Shown here in pieces: positions 15,201 to 29,400 of a DNA stretch of 64,000 bases; within the stretch, counting starts at the first letter, position 1, and the number at the start of each line of letters is the position of its first letter. The stretch is from Rhynochetos jubatus (taxonomy: Eukaryota; Chordata; Aves; Eurypygiformes; Rhynochetidae), in contig CM050656.1 of NCBI GenBank assembly GCA_027574665.1, positions 17,125,501-17,189,500 of the forward strand, in the 5' to 3' direction. Made by a program: the position numbers and the translations under genes. The notes below the pieces were generated by a model that was not told where the DNA came from, ran no database searches, and saw nothing but the letters and a program-made list of their open reading frames with translations.

Positions 15201-18200
15201 CTGGGGTCTTTTTCAGGTTTCTTCAGATTTTTCCCTCTAGAAAAAGAAGGAAATGTTGGTACAAATCAGGTTATGTTATGCAGCATATTAATGTCCTGGT
15301 TTTCTGAAGCAGGGAGGAGAAGGAGGAAGAGGAAACCTTACTGTGGAGGAGCAGCCAATGTCCTGAGAATAACCTGAAATGCCAACTTAGCATTTTTTAG
15401 TTCAAAAATGTCTTTGACTTTTATAAACAGGCATAATGGTAAAATTGAGGCTGTTAAAAATACATGGTTTACTCGGTAGTTTATAATTCACAGTGTTATT
15501 TAGTGGGTGGAGTTGTAAATTAGTAAGTGGACTGCTGCCACAGCAGAGTAGGCTGCTGCTCTGCAAAGGAGACTCTTTGCTAAGAATAGGAGTGTGGTCA
15601 CGGTGATAATGAACACAGTCTCGGCATGCCTGAAACGCTGATGGGAGATCTGCAGATGGTTATGGGATGTGTAACAGCTGCTCTAGGAATTAGATGTTAT
15701 CAAAGGTTTTTTGAAAGATCGCTTGGTTTCAATCGTTAGTATCACCAAAAGGAAGAGTGGCACATGAAATACTTATGTTGTCAATAAATTGGAAGGTACA
15801 GTTTTACAGACAATAAAACACAAGATTGCAGCAGAGTCTCTACACATAAAAACATCCTTTTTCCTATAATTTTTAAATTAAGTAGATTAATCTGCCATTC
15901 AGGTAACATGATACGTTAATCAGGTATTTGATTCAGTCTGTCAAACACTCAAAAAGGCCTAAGTCAGTTACTTCCTAGAAACTATTATTGTTCTCAATAA
16001 AACCAGCATTTTAGACATGAGATTTCTCTGAGTGACAACCATTTACTTGTCACTAGGATTATATTCCTTTGGGCTGTTCATAGCTGTAAAAGCCTTATCC
16101 GAAGGTTGTAAGCCAACAGCATTAATGAAGAAAGTGAGTGAAAGGTGCTGATAGATGCAGAAGGCAATATAAAACACACTGCACCTTCAAACGTTTGGAA
16201 GGTGTACTGACAGCAGCTATATGATTACTGTTCAGCCATAAGTACACAAGAAAGCATTCTGAACCCAAATGCGTATCGGTGACCTGCGTGACTGCAATAA
16301 ATTCATGGGTTTGGCTGCTTAAATTCCTCACCAGTGGATGCCAGCATCGCACACTCACTTCTCTGGCCTTAAGGAACATGCTTCAGCTATGTCAGCCTTA
16401 AACCGAGCCACGGGAAGCTTTTGTTGAACAAGCGAAAAGAAATCTGTATGAAATCATTGCATCTACTTCACGCCCCACAAACCCCTTTCCTATCGGGCCC
16501 TGCTTTGATCCCTGTTTGTGCTGGCCAGCTCTAGGCCTCCCCGCGCAGTAAGGGCTGTACAGATGTTACGCTGCTAAACAGCCTGTCAGCGGAGGAAGCT
16601 GGGTCGCCTTTCCTGTAGGAAAGTCACGGATAAAAGGATTTTGTCACAAAACATCTATAATTGGGCTCTTTTCCAAGGCAGGATGCTGGACGCCATTCCA
16701 GCAGAGGAGACTGCATGGTAATGGTCCCTCTTAAACTTTTCACAGAAATCCAAGTGTTGATTTCATTCGCTGTTAAATAGATAAAAGGCCTAGTCGAAAG
16801 AAATCGTGTGCTAGTAACCTATCACACTCGCTTGAAGAGTCATCTGTATGGAGCCCAGTGACTGCTGCGTCTCTTCTGTAAAGATATCCCTTAGGGAAGC
16901 AGGTGTGCAGAGAGAAATCACTGTGTTTCTCTCCTCTGACTGGAAAGAATCCATCTTACAGTAGGATTTATAGCAGATTTTGTGATAGGAAACAGATAAA
17001 GTTCTTCGATCAACCTTAAGCCACTAATAATAAGCTACTTGGCAGACACGAGTAAAGGGGGTATGGCCCAACCAGCCCTAAGGTTTAACACTTCTGCTTT
17101 AAATTCTGTGTTCCCATACATTAACAAATCTAAAGCATATGACAATGATCTTCTACGTCAAATCCTTTCTTTCTCAAAACCAGCACTGACGTGTTACTGT
17201 CCATTTTACCACAGATAAGGAATTCCGTTCAGGTCAACTCTTTAAGATCTCCCAATTTCAGGACTCTACATGCTTATTTAATATAAGTAAAGCTCTGAAA
17301 TTCTGAACATGGAAATTCACTGGCTACAGGTATTGGGAGAAAATAACATTGTAGGTGGCTTTGGTTTAATTTACAAAAAGAACACCTGTACCAGTTCAGA
17401 CGTGGTCTCTCTTACGTACCTTGGATCATACTGAGTCAGCTTTTGTAAAAAATTACCACAAAAATCTTTGCAAAACCATAGAATTCTGCAGTGCACACAA
17501 TGCGTGACATCCGAACTATGTACCTCAGGAAGTCCATGCTAAAAATGTCTTCTTATTAGGAAATCTCAATTCAGTGGGATAGAGAATGCTAGTGTTTTAA
17601 TCCTATTTTTGTTACTCTTCTGTTCTTACCCTGCTTACATCTCTTCAAAATCTTTACCGGGTGAGCTCATCACCGAAAGTATGGTCAAACTTTTACACAG
17701 AGTCTCTGGTTTCTACTGCTTTTCTGGCCAAGGACGTTCTGAGCAGCAGAAGAGAAACCTTCCTGCTTGCCACGGGTCCTGTGAATGGTCACTGCCAGAC
17801 TGAAAACATAACCACAAAGCCTGTACAGTAAACACCAGTAACTGATGTTTTAACAGTTTTTCTGTCCCTGTTTGCAGCAAGGTGTTTCATCTGACTGTAT
17901 TTGAAAACTGCAGCAGCATATCGAGCATCTGCAGTGGGGAAATACCAAATCAAAATCTGATTTGATAAAGGCTGAGCTGTAGCGCTGCATATTGATGTAC
18001 CGTACAGCATCACGATCTAAAAATCATCTAGAGGTGAAAATTCCCAGGAAAGCAATCATAAGGAGGTTGTTTCTTCCTAGAAAATTGAGTGTCACTTTGC
18101 TACGAGATGCAGACATTAAAAATAAATTGCTTTAAAGAAAAATATTAGTCAAATCATACAAAATACAGCCAAGTCAGTATAGCTGTATCCAAGAATTCTG

Positions 18201-19100
18201 CAGCATGACACACAGCTTTCTATGTTGTAAAATGAACAAGGCAAGAACTACTTTAGCTGTGTTTTACAGTTACTAAGAATACAAACAGTAATCTAGGTAG
18301 TCAGAAAAATAATTTCGTTCTTTACTAAAATGCACAGCAACTCCTGTCTCTAAAGGAGCTAACAAAATTTTAAATGGAAATAACATGATGAACTAACAAC
18401 AGTTCCCAAATACAGCTGAGAAAAAACAACTGATCTTCGTGACTAGTAGCCCTGTTTCTACCATGCAAAAAAACCCCCAAGAAAACAGTCCTGGAGAGCC
18501 ATAAAGATATCACCATCATTCGGAAAACACTGTCTTCATTTTTAAAGAGATTTTTAAGGCTTCAAAGATCAAGCATGTATATTCCAGTACTTGAATATTG
18601 AAGAAAAGGAAAGAAAGTCTAGATTAATACAATGGCAATGATGAGTTGAGCTGAAAACAATATAAATTTCTAATTTTATAAGCTAAATCAAGTCACATAT
18701 GGTTTGACATTAATTTAAATTTATTGTTTGTAGACATTTGGAGGTAAAGAGGTACGTGAAGCTGTCAGCAACTTTAATAATTCCAGACCTATTTCTTGCA
18801 AAGGACATACAAAAAACCCCTAATTTCCTGGATAGCAAAAGCCAAGCTGAAATCAAGTTACTGTCCATCTTTGTATCATTTATCAATAAAAAGTGTACCA
18901 TTTTCCAAGATGACCTTTCAAAAATCAGTCATGGACTGGAATCAATACTTCATTTCTGAAATCCTTCCTTCATACATGATGATTTTCAAAAGGTTTTGAT
19001 ATTTTGTAAGTAGCACAGGCAGAACTAAATTAATACAAATATGGTTGTAAGTGTGTGTGTAATGCAAAAACCCCCCAAAATACAACAGAAGTATTTGCTA
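12263..19100. other. Intergenic DNA downstream of ODF2L
   Basis: No supported gene. Open frames are under 100 codons and carry no recognisable domain. The right part contains A/T-rich simple sequence. The ODF2L 3' end is expected just to the right, and the transcript could reach further left than I propose. Confidence 0.55.
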
Positions 19101-19129
19101 CTAGCAGGTCACATATAATAAATGATAGT

Positions 19130-19135
19130 TTTATT
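19130..19135 (-). terminator. ODF2L: Candidate ODF2L polyadenylation signal
   Basis: On the minus strand this reads AATAAA. It lies about 1.2 kb past the ODF2L stop codon, a normal 3' UTR length. I saw no exact AATAAA closer to the stop, although variants could be used. Another AATAAA lies near 18720. No cDNA supports the choice. Confidence 0.3.
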
Positions 19136-20356
19136 TTTGAAATGCACAAGCAAATCATTATGACATATCAGTATTTGTTAAGATGGATAAGCATTTTGAA
19201 ATAAAGAAAAAAGAACTTCAACATTCTACACATTATAAGTAACAATTAAATACTACCTTTAACAAACAGGCATTGTTTGTGTATGAAATAACTTATACTT
19301 TCAGTTAAAATATATATATAATTTAAATGCATATTCAAAACTACATATATTTAACTTACCTGGATGTACTCCTTCCCAAAAACATATCACAGTCCTATAA
19401 GTATAGATCTATAAAGCAATTACTTTCTCAGAATTGCTTTTTGTACTAGCCCTGTATCAGCTGAATATTTACATGTGTATAACCTGAGGCATAAGTCAGT
19501 CTTCCTTCAGTGAACAGCAGCCCTTGTGATCAGGCACAGAGAAATACTTAAATATCTTCACTGGAGCTGTGTCACCATGAAAGGGTATATCAGTACATTC
19601 AGAGCTTAAATTATACCCATATCTAAAATACTTTCCTACTTATATTTGTAAAATATTACTATAGTATAGTCCTGATCATAATGGGATGCAGGGAAAAAAG
19701 GCTGGATGGGACAGCCTTGTGGCAGCAACGACCTTGTGCAGTGCAGTAGGGTGTGCTGTACTGGTGCTAAGCTCAGGGAGAGACAGGAAGGGAACCTAAT
19801 GCTCCCTAAATTTTTGCCTTTCTTCATAGGATAGATATCATTATCTGGGCAACTAGATATCTACAGTAAGACAAGTATAATGAGTTATAAATATTGTGTA
19901 ACTATTAATAATTAAAATATGCAAATTACTATGCAACCAATCCATGGGTATTCTCTTCCCCCACGGGAACTGAAAGGTAACCTGTGATCATCCACATTTA
20001 CCATGGACTAAAAGGATGCACGTATGATTTTACAGCACAGGTAAATTCACAGACCAATTCACAACTTCGCATACCCCATGCTGACACACCTGTCACTACT
20101 GTCACGCAGTCTGCCTTTTCATTTCTGTTCCATGAATAATACAATTCTTTATATCAGTAATACCAGGTAAACATTCCGTATGCGACCAGCAGTAGGATAT
20201 ACAGTAATGATTGACCTGCTTTTCCCTGCCCACAACAGAAATTTTCCTAGGGAACAACTAACTATACATACTATAAGGCCTCAACAGCCTCGCCGCCGAG
20301 AGTTAGACAAATCTTGAAAATTTTCTCTATTATTAAAATAAATGAAATTAAAGAAT

Positions 20357-20485
20357 TCAGCCAAACATTGTTATGTATGAAGCTTTCAAAAACTGCATGT
20401 AATTCTGGAGGCTCTGGTTCTTGTTCTCTGACTTCTGTAGGCTGTTCTCCAGCTCTTTCAAACGTACTTCACGGTATTTTTCATT
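20357..20485 (-). CDS. ODF2L: ODF2L coding exon 15 (C-terminus, stop)
   Basis: The acceptor reads TTGATTAG before AAT GAA AAA. The exon encodes residues 562-603, from [17 protein letters not shown] to [12 protein letters not shown], then TGA at 20359-20357. The NYxQFLKxSYxxMFG ending is the conserved tail of the ODF2/ODF2L family, which makes this a firm C-terminus. Confidence 0.92.
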   Translation of the reverse strand, partial: NEKYREVRLKELENSLQKSENKNQSLQNYMQFLKASYITMFG

Positions 20486-23400
20486 CTAATCAAGAAGAGA
20501 AACGCAATACAACTTAGCAATAAAACATAAATCAATCAAAATAATAACGTAAGACAACAAGTACCTCACTTTTATAAGCCTTATTTGCCCATAGAAATTT
20601 TCAGAGGCTCAACAAAACTGAAGGTACCCAGAAAGACCTCAAAATATTGAAGCTTTATTTATGTTCAGTCAGGACCAAACTGAACATGTTTGAATAGGCT
20701 TATAATCCAAAAAAAAGCCTGGGAATGTAAAAAACAACCTTCTGCTTTTTTATCACAAAAGATTCCTAGCATCTTAAATCTATTATGGACTCAAGACTCT
20801 CATCTTTCAAGGTAACATTTGTTACTGACCTCCGATGTGCCGTGATTTTTGATGGCTATTGTTCCTTATAGAAAAAAAAGATGATTGATAGTGATACTAC
20901 CTACTCATCAGTTCCACACCCGATGCACACCATAGATAACATGTTATAGAAATACCACAGATACTCAAGTATTTCCTTTTATCTCCATTACACATTTCAG
21001 ATGTGAGTTGCTTAAAACAAATCCTGCTTTAAATAATGGAATTATAGTCTTCAGATTGAAATCCAGCCTTAGAAAAGAATAATCAGGTTAGAATGAGTAA
21101 CTGAATAAAGTTACCTTCACAGTCCTATTTTGTTTCCAGTTTCACTACAACAGGAATAAGACCATTTTATCATCTTTTCATAATGCATTCTCAGTTATAT
21201 GTAAATGGAATTGGAATAAAAAGCAATGAATTGAGAACAGTTCTTCTCTCACAAGTTCTTCTCTCATGCTTATTATCACCGATCACAGGACAAATCTCTA
21301 ACTGTATCAAAACTTTTATTAAAGCAAATGATTTGCCATCACTAGCCTAGAGAATTCAGATATGTCTGACATTTTATTAATAGAAAATGTGTTGAAATTT
21401 TCTGGATTAGATCAACAATAAATTAAACTTCTTTTTTTGTTTGTTTTCAAAATGGTCATCCAAAATACCTTCATAGACTGTACATATCTTAGACTTCAGC
21501 ATACCAAAACCTGTGCGTTTAAAGGCTTGACACAGAAAAATCAGAATATCTCTTTTGTTGCTAACTACAATTATATGCAACTTTGGTATATAAGCGGAAA
21601 GCTTTTCACAAATTCCAGTAACATCAGGTTCTTGCATCAACTCAGAGAAAAAGGCTACCACTATGTCTTTATGGAACTGTTATGCATTTATTCAGATCTA
21701 GTTATTATTATTAAACATGATTAATTTGCAAGGGAAATTACAACTTCATACATATTTGCTGGCCTTTTGACTTGCTCGGAAAACTGGAGTGAATAGAAGA
21801 TTTAAACTCAGTATTATTCCAGTCATTCAGTAAAACAGACTGGGCATCTGATAGTTCCATTGGAAATGTCAATATACAAAGTATCTTGTCAAGTTGAATT
21901 AATTTGCTGTTCCCTGAAGTATGTATCAATTGTATTAAAAGTGTGGTTTTCTGTAAAGGGAACTTTATGTAAATAGGGATGTCATAAGTAACTTCTTAAG
22001 TCATAAACAGTATTATTTACTCACATGGTGAAATATGCAAAGGAGCCTTTTTTTCTCTTCCTGCCTCTGTCTCACTTCAGTTTCAAGAACTAGAATCTTT
22101 GCCTGAAGGGCTTGTTCTCTGTATGACATTTTTTCCAGTTCTGCAGCCACCTGTATAGTAATGAGAGAGAAATGAGGTATATTTGCTTTCACTTAAAGCC
22201 CAAACCAAACGACGTTCTAATATCTTAGCATTAGTAGCTCTATTTCCTAGTCTGTCATCTAATACTTCAGCTATTTCCCATGCACAGAAAATAAACAAAC
22301 CTTGGAAATACTCTGGCTAAATTTGAAAGAAGTTGCAATCTGGAAAAAAATGTCACATTATTGAGAGGGAGACACTGTTGTAACTCATTTGTAAGTTTAC
22401 CCAAGCTTGTTATTTTTTCAAAACCATATAATTATCCTCAGACACTATTGAGAAAATTTAACATTATTAATCTGAGACCGAAATTACCACTTGACACACT
22501 TTTGGTTAAACTAACACAATTCACTGCAATCTAAGTTCCTGCACTTCCTCTTCCATTCGAGCTACAGTTTACATCCTTTCTACAAATGACAAATCCCTGC
22601 TTAATACTGAAAGTGTGCAAAACCTTCCTCTAAAATGAGAAGGATTTAAAAAAAAAGGGTTCTTGTGGGCTATTTATTGCAAAGAAAATAAGGAAAATGA
22701 AAGATTAAGCTTTTGTTTAGAAACTTCTTGCCTTATGTGTGGGTCTTAAATATTAGGTGGTTAAAGCATTTTGATTCGTCAACAAAAAAATTATGGAGTA
22801 ATTTTGGTCCGCTGAACTTCGTCATGAATTTCAACAGGATCCAAATTCCACAAAGAACTTGAATTAAACAAACGATATTTAAACACGCAGAATTCCCAGT
22901 AACTTTTTGGTGTTGTTCCCTACACGCAATAATGTTCTCCCATCTTTCCTTCTTAAGCACACTTGGTTTTAATGCTATTTTTAAACAGAAAATGGCAAAT
23001 AAGATCAAGAGACGTAGTAAATCACCAATACCATTTTTCTTCCTTCTTCTATAGCACATTCCAGTTGTCGGGTTAATCCATTGTATTCTGCAATTTTCTC
23101 CTCAAGCTGCAATTTACTGCACCGAAGGCTCGAATCTTCTTTTTTGAGCTGACAAGCAAGTTCTTCATTTTCAAATGTCATCTTTTCTAATTGCCTTTAT
23201 GCAAAACAGATTAATATAATTCATGATAGCAGAAAAGTGTAGGAATTAATTGCAGTCACATTTTTTAAAAGTTACCTTTTAAGCTCTTCATATTTCCTCT
23301 GAATGTTACGGTTTTCTTCTTCTACGGAAAGACTGCCCATGGAAGTTACACTGTCTTCCTCCTGTGAAAATGATGATGCATTTCTAGTTGAAGAGACCTG

Positions 23401-26400
23401 TATACAGGACATTACAGAGTAAAGTAAGCTTGCCTATTAAAGTCCAATCAAACAATTTCACTGTAGTTTCAGGTAAACACTACATTATATTCAGGTAAAC
23501 ATTATCTTGTATTTAAAACAAATAAAATACAGCCAAGGTAGCAGACTAAAACTTTGTGTGAACGCTTCAAGACTGAAAAACTGCTACATAACAAAATGAA
23601 GTGCTAAGAAAACCCGTATACTGCTCATGCAGCCTTGTGCATGAGGAGTTGGATGGGCCTACCACCTTGTGAACTTTGACTCTTAAGATTTAGATCCCAG
23701 CAAAAATAAGTTACCTCACACTACAGTCATGAGTAGCATAAAAATGGTACTACATATATATACAGGTATCACAGAAGAAAAGTGAATCACTGGCAAAGAA
23801 TTTCAGGAAGTAGTGAATATCAAAAAAGACAATCAAGTTCATAAAGAGAGGTATAACAGCAGCAGAAGCTGAAGAAAGCAAGAAGCTGAATTGTCTTCCC
23901 CTGTTCAGCATCCAGACTGACAAACTGTTACACGTTTTCTTCTAAAGCTGGTAACACTAGTGATGAGATTATTGCCCTTGATACGACCCATCAACAGCAG
24001 ATTAATAAATATCCGCAATAATAGCCACCAGCCTGCTGGCACCATATTTAAGGGGCAACGTCCATCATTCACAAGACTATCTCAAGCAGTTCCATCCAGT
24101 AATTTGAGCTTATCTGGTTGATTTTGTTCATGTGAACTACAGGCTGCTCAGCTAGCAGACCGCTAGAAGTAGAAACCTTCAGCAGAGGGGCAGTAAATTT
24201 ATGTCCTGGTCCAGCTGAACCCGGAAGAGGGTTTCTGCACATGGTCCAGTTACTTCAAGAGGTATTTTCCTAAATTCTGATCATAGAATCAAGGGTTAGA
24301 ATCTCTAAAAGACAGCACCAAGATTCAGTGCCGAAATTTAACTGCTGTTCCACCAGACTAGTGATTATATTCCCAATTACCTTACTATACTTAGGTTTTT
24401 GGCATTTTTTCAGAAAACATGTAGTTAGATTAAAACTACATATATATATATACGTATATGCACCTCAACATTAATTGTTGCTTAAGTACTTTGCTAAGCA
24501 AAGATGGATTTATGAGTTTACAAGAATTCCTGGAAGGAGTATTTGAAATGACACAAACAAAATGAAGTTGGATGCTATAAAGATCATCTTGACAAGAAAT
24601 TTAAAACAAGAGCTATTTTTTTATAAGTATATAAAGTCTATAGGGAGACAGAGACTCACTCTGTTTCTGCTGAAGTTTTTCCACTGACACAGGAAGATTA
24701 AGACCCTTTCCCACTCTACAGATTCATAGAATCTTAGAATGGTTTGCGTTGGAAGGGACCTTAAAGATCACCCAGTTCCAACCCCCCTGCCATGGGCAAG
24801 GACACCCTCCACTAGACCAGGTTGCTCCAAGCCTCATCCAGCCTGGCCTTGGACACTTCCAGGGATGGGGCATCCACAGCTTCTCTGGGCAACCTGCTCC
24901 AGTGCCTCCCCAGCCTCTCTGGGAAGAATTTCTTCCTGATATTTAATCTAAATCTCCCAGCTTACAGTTTAAACCCATTACCCCTTGTCCTGTCACTACA
25001 GGCCCTCGTAAAAGTCCCTCTCAGCTTTCTTGTGGGTTATTTAGGTACTGGACCATACCATGCTAGCAGAGTATGCTCTTTTCACTCAAAAGTTCATAAA
25101 ATTGAAAAGAGAACAACAAAACCCCCCATATTTAGCCCTGCCATTGAAATAGATGTCACAGACACACACAAAAAAAAAAAAAAAAGCTGAGGAATATTCA
25201 TATTCAGGCCTAGGATAAAATACAAGCAGTAGTCCTAAAATACTGCTAAGAATATGAATGATTCTATTGAAGCATGATTTTAAAATATATTTTATCAACC
25301 AACTCAAAGCAATCAACAAAATGCAAAAGTCATATATCATCAACAATAGAATTTATAACTATTTATCTGAGCAAATATTGTCTGGTTTATAAATTAGTAA
25401 TTAAAACCAAAATGACTGGTGAACCATATTATTCCAGTAGATACAAACAATAATTAGATGTACACATTTACTTCCAGGGAATACTACTGCAACACATCTC
25501 AGGATATAAGTATTCAAAAGGATCAAGAATATACTGAGTTAAAAGATGCAGAATCTAAAAGTAAATACAAGTAACTAGTCTTACCACATACTGAATTCAT
25601 GTCAATATAGTTGGTGATAGTTTTATTTGCATTGTGCTATTTCTACAGAAGGAGCTTTTGATTTATGAAGCACATAACAAAGGAAACCACACAACTAATA
25701 GGAAAAAAATGTTCTGGAGATTTTTTTCCACATAATTTTCTCATTTATCTTTAAAAATCAGCATGTTCTAAGCACCTGAACCTGCAACTCCCTAAGGGTT
25801 TTGCATTTCTGTGAATGGATCCTTTCCCAGGACATAAGCTCTTCCTGATATCCTTGCTGCTTTTCCTCAGCTGCTTTCAGCAAGTCACAAACATGTTCTA
25901 ACTCTTTTAACTCAGCCTCCGTTTTGTCCCTCACCTGCATCATAGCATCACAGGAGAAAAATGTAAGTGTAAACCCATAAATTCATTGTTGTAATACTTA
26001 ATGGCTTTCTCTGTAAGTAATAAAACTGAAATTCTACACAAGTCGCATAATGTCACCTATTTTTATAAAACACTGACAAATTTCCAAGTTTGCCATGGGA
26101 GAAATCTCTGACTGCATTTCATTAAAGGCTCTGTAACACTCACAATGAACATTTACAAAATTAGCAGCTGATCACGCAATACCCAAATTTTGATGCTATT
26201 TTTATTGCAATATATTTAGAGAGATGCCATACAGACACACTAAAGCAGTTCAGAAGAAAAATTCTGAGCATATAACTACTGCAGTGTTTGAAAAGAGGGC
26301 AACACCTAATGCCACCTGAAGCCACAAACAATGCTGTGCAAATATTATTTAAGGGATCAGAAATTATTTTCCTCCATTCTACAACTGAAACATTGAAAAA

Positions 26401-29400
26401 TAAAATTAGTATAAAATAAAAGGAACATGTGAGATGCTTCTCTGTGAGGATTCTGTTCTGTTCTGTAAAAGCGGATATTGCAGGCAATGCAAAACCTGTC
26501 CCTGCCTCAGCTTCATCACTTAAAAGAATCTGTATTTTGATGAGCAGTGGAACTGAGTAAAGTGATTTTCCTACCAATTTTGCGTTGTTTTCTCATGCTT
26601 GAGAATGTGTTAACTGTCCTCCAGTATTTAGCTCCACCTACTGAAAAAACTTAAAACTCATCTCTGTATTGATTCTCCATTTTAACTGCTAGTCAAAACA
26701 ATTTACACTGCAAATCAGTCTTACAGTAAGTTGACTTCCCTATGCAACATTCACAACTGTTCTGTCGAGAATTTTAGTTTTAAAATCACCAATAATGAAA
26801 TCACGTTTTTAAAAGTCATAAAATGAATTCCTGAATTCTAAAACAGCATTACTCTAGGAAACACTTCTCTTCTGTTTGTAATTGTGTAGTATCCAAAAAA
26901 CCACCCACTCACAAGTTAGAGTTAATAAAGCATTCAATTACTTCAAAAAAGGTTTTATAGATGGAAAAAGAAAAAGGAAAGAGAGCCAGTACCTTGTGAC
27001 TTCTAATAAGTGGATCACAACAATGCAGTGTTTGACAATGCCCTGTAGAACTGTTTGGAAACATGCTTAATTACTGCAAAACTTACCTTATCTATTTCTA
27101 AGCATTTGTTTTCTTTTACTCTTTGTTTTTCATTTAAGACTGTTTCACATCTGTATTTCAATTCTTCTACTGCTGTTTGTAATTTCTGTACCTAGGACAC
27201 AACATATTTTTCACATACATTTTCAAGGTATTTCTTCTAAATGTAGAAAAGAGAATCATTAGTATGAAGCATAAAGTAAATACTTGGATTTCTAAACCGA
27301 ATCTCAGTATTTGTCATTATATGAAGTTATTTTCATTACCCTACTCACTACAGCAAATACGAAAGGGTACCCATGTAAAGAGCCCTCTCGTGTCAACATC
27401 TCGTTTTCAAGAGTGCACAGCTACGGTTGTGCTACAGAAGCAGCCAGCATGACTCACCCTCCTCTCCCCAGACAGCAAGTATCACCAACAGTTCCTGTCT
27501 GGAGTCACCACAGCTACAGGCTAGGGAATTTCATCCCACTCACTGCTTAAGGCTGGCTGTTCCCTGGAACTCTCTCTCTCATCTTAAAGCTGTTTAATTG
27601 TGGTGATGTGTCCCACAGACAAGGCACACTGGTTGTACTTAGTATCAGTCTTTTATCTTGCCCATGATTTAAAACAAAAACATAAGTGAAGACTGTCAGT
27701 GAAATGGTATCCATGCTATGGCAGAAATACATACAGCTTTGACTCATGTAATATTTCTTCTCTGTGAGTAAAGCCAAATAAAGAAAAAGAATGGATAAAA
27801 AGCTCATTTTAAGTCTGATTTACATGTTTTGCTGGTATGCTACCAATGTATATAGAAAACACTCTTACAACAGTATTTGTGGAAATAAAGGTATGATGAC
27901 CACAAAGAGGTAAAACATCATTGGATATGCCCACTAAAGACATCAGACTCAAATTGTACTGTTTTAAATCCAGTTTACTGCGTTGTCAACTTGCTTTTTA
28001 GGAAGGAAATCTTTTGTAAGCAAGTACGTAATTAGCTCTGTTGGCTTCAATGAGCTTCCAGTGGGCCTTCACAGAATTCAGTATGGATTATCTGTACTAG
28101 TAACACTGTGGAGACTATTTTGGATATGGTTTGTAATGGTACTCTCTTCTATCATCCTCAGTGTTACGACAGTATTACAGTCAACATTACAATGACTCTT
28201 TTTTATTACAAATAAAACATTTATAATTTCCACAAAACTGCTTAAAAATTTAAAACCCCATACTCGAACGTTTCAAGTATACTCATCACCTGATGTTTAT
28301 ACTGTTCAACAAGGTTTTCCTGCAGCTTTGCCTTTTTGCGCAGATTTAGCAGTTCATTTTCAACAGAAACAGTACTGGTTTCCAATGTAGCAAGGGAAGC
28401 CTTGATTGAAACATGGAAAATATACACATTTTAAGAGTGTTATTAAAATAACACAATCTACAGTATGATATTACTAGCAAGTGACCTGCAGACATTAGAA
28501 AGTGACACTATTATTTATCCAGTCAAACAAAAATGATAAACCACAGTTCATTTGTCAGCTCATCAGAATATTTACTTTGGAGGATAAATACAATGAACAA
28601 CCTGTAAGCCGTTTAAAAAATCCAAATTAATAATTGAGCTAAACACAGTTCTCTAATTTGAAAGAAATTTTTTCAAACATAAAATAACAATTTTCAATTA
28701 AGCAATTTTGTAGGTACCAGCAGTAAAATAAATGGCATTGTGGTTAAGCAGATACATTAGACAATCCTGTTTCTAGATTTGCCATAGATTTCCACTGATT
28801 GATAGATTTTCAATATCACCTTTTTGGTTAACGTAAAAAATGGATGGCAAAATTCATTCTGCACGTTTGAGATCTCCAGACTGAAGGTCAAAAGGGAATT
28901 AATATGGTTACCTTATTAATGTATCAGAAATGCAGGGTCATTCAACAATAATTCAAAATAATCTCACCTTTAGTTTTTCATTTTCAAGGTAGATCTTTTC
29001 ATTTTCAGAGTTAACAGAATTTAGCTTTCCAAGAATTTCCTCATTTGAGTTGCTTCGCCATTCCTCCTTTCTTTTCAGGTCTTCCAAAAGGCTTGTGATC
29101 TGCCTTGTTAGATAGGCAAGAATGTCTATGTCATACGTAATGCTTCCAAAAATCTCACTATGCAAATTAAATTGTGCCTTAATACATACTCCTTCATTGT
29201 TCTTATTTTATTAAAAGGAAAAACACCCCAAAACCATAAAAATTGGGAGAACACATTTAAACATCCCAAGAAAGCACTATCTATTGAAATAAGAAACTTT
29301 CCAAAAGAGATGTGGTCCCCCAAGGAACTGACCCTAGCTCAATTATAAATTCATTACCTAGAACACCCAAGCGTACTTCCAAGACAACTAAGCATCACAT

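Noticed and set aside
22733-23059. Minus-strand 108-codon frame overlapping an ODF2L exon
   Set aside because: It merely runs through the intron into the 3' part of coding exon 13 in another reading; the spliced frame explains the conserved part.
26161-26577. Minus-strand 138-codon frame in an ODF2L intron
   Set aside because: Hydrophobic AT-rich product with no homology and no exon boundaries in phase. Probably chance.
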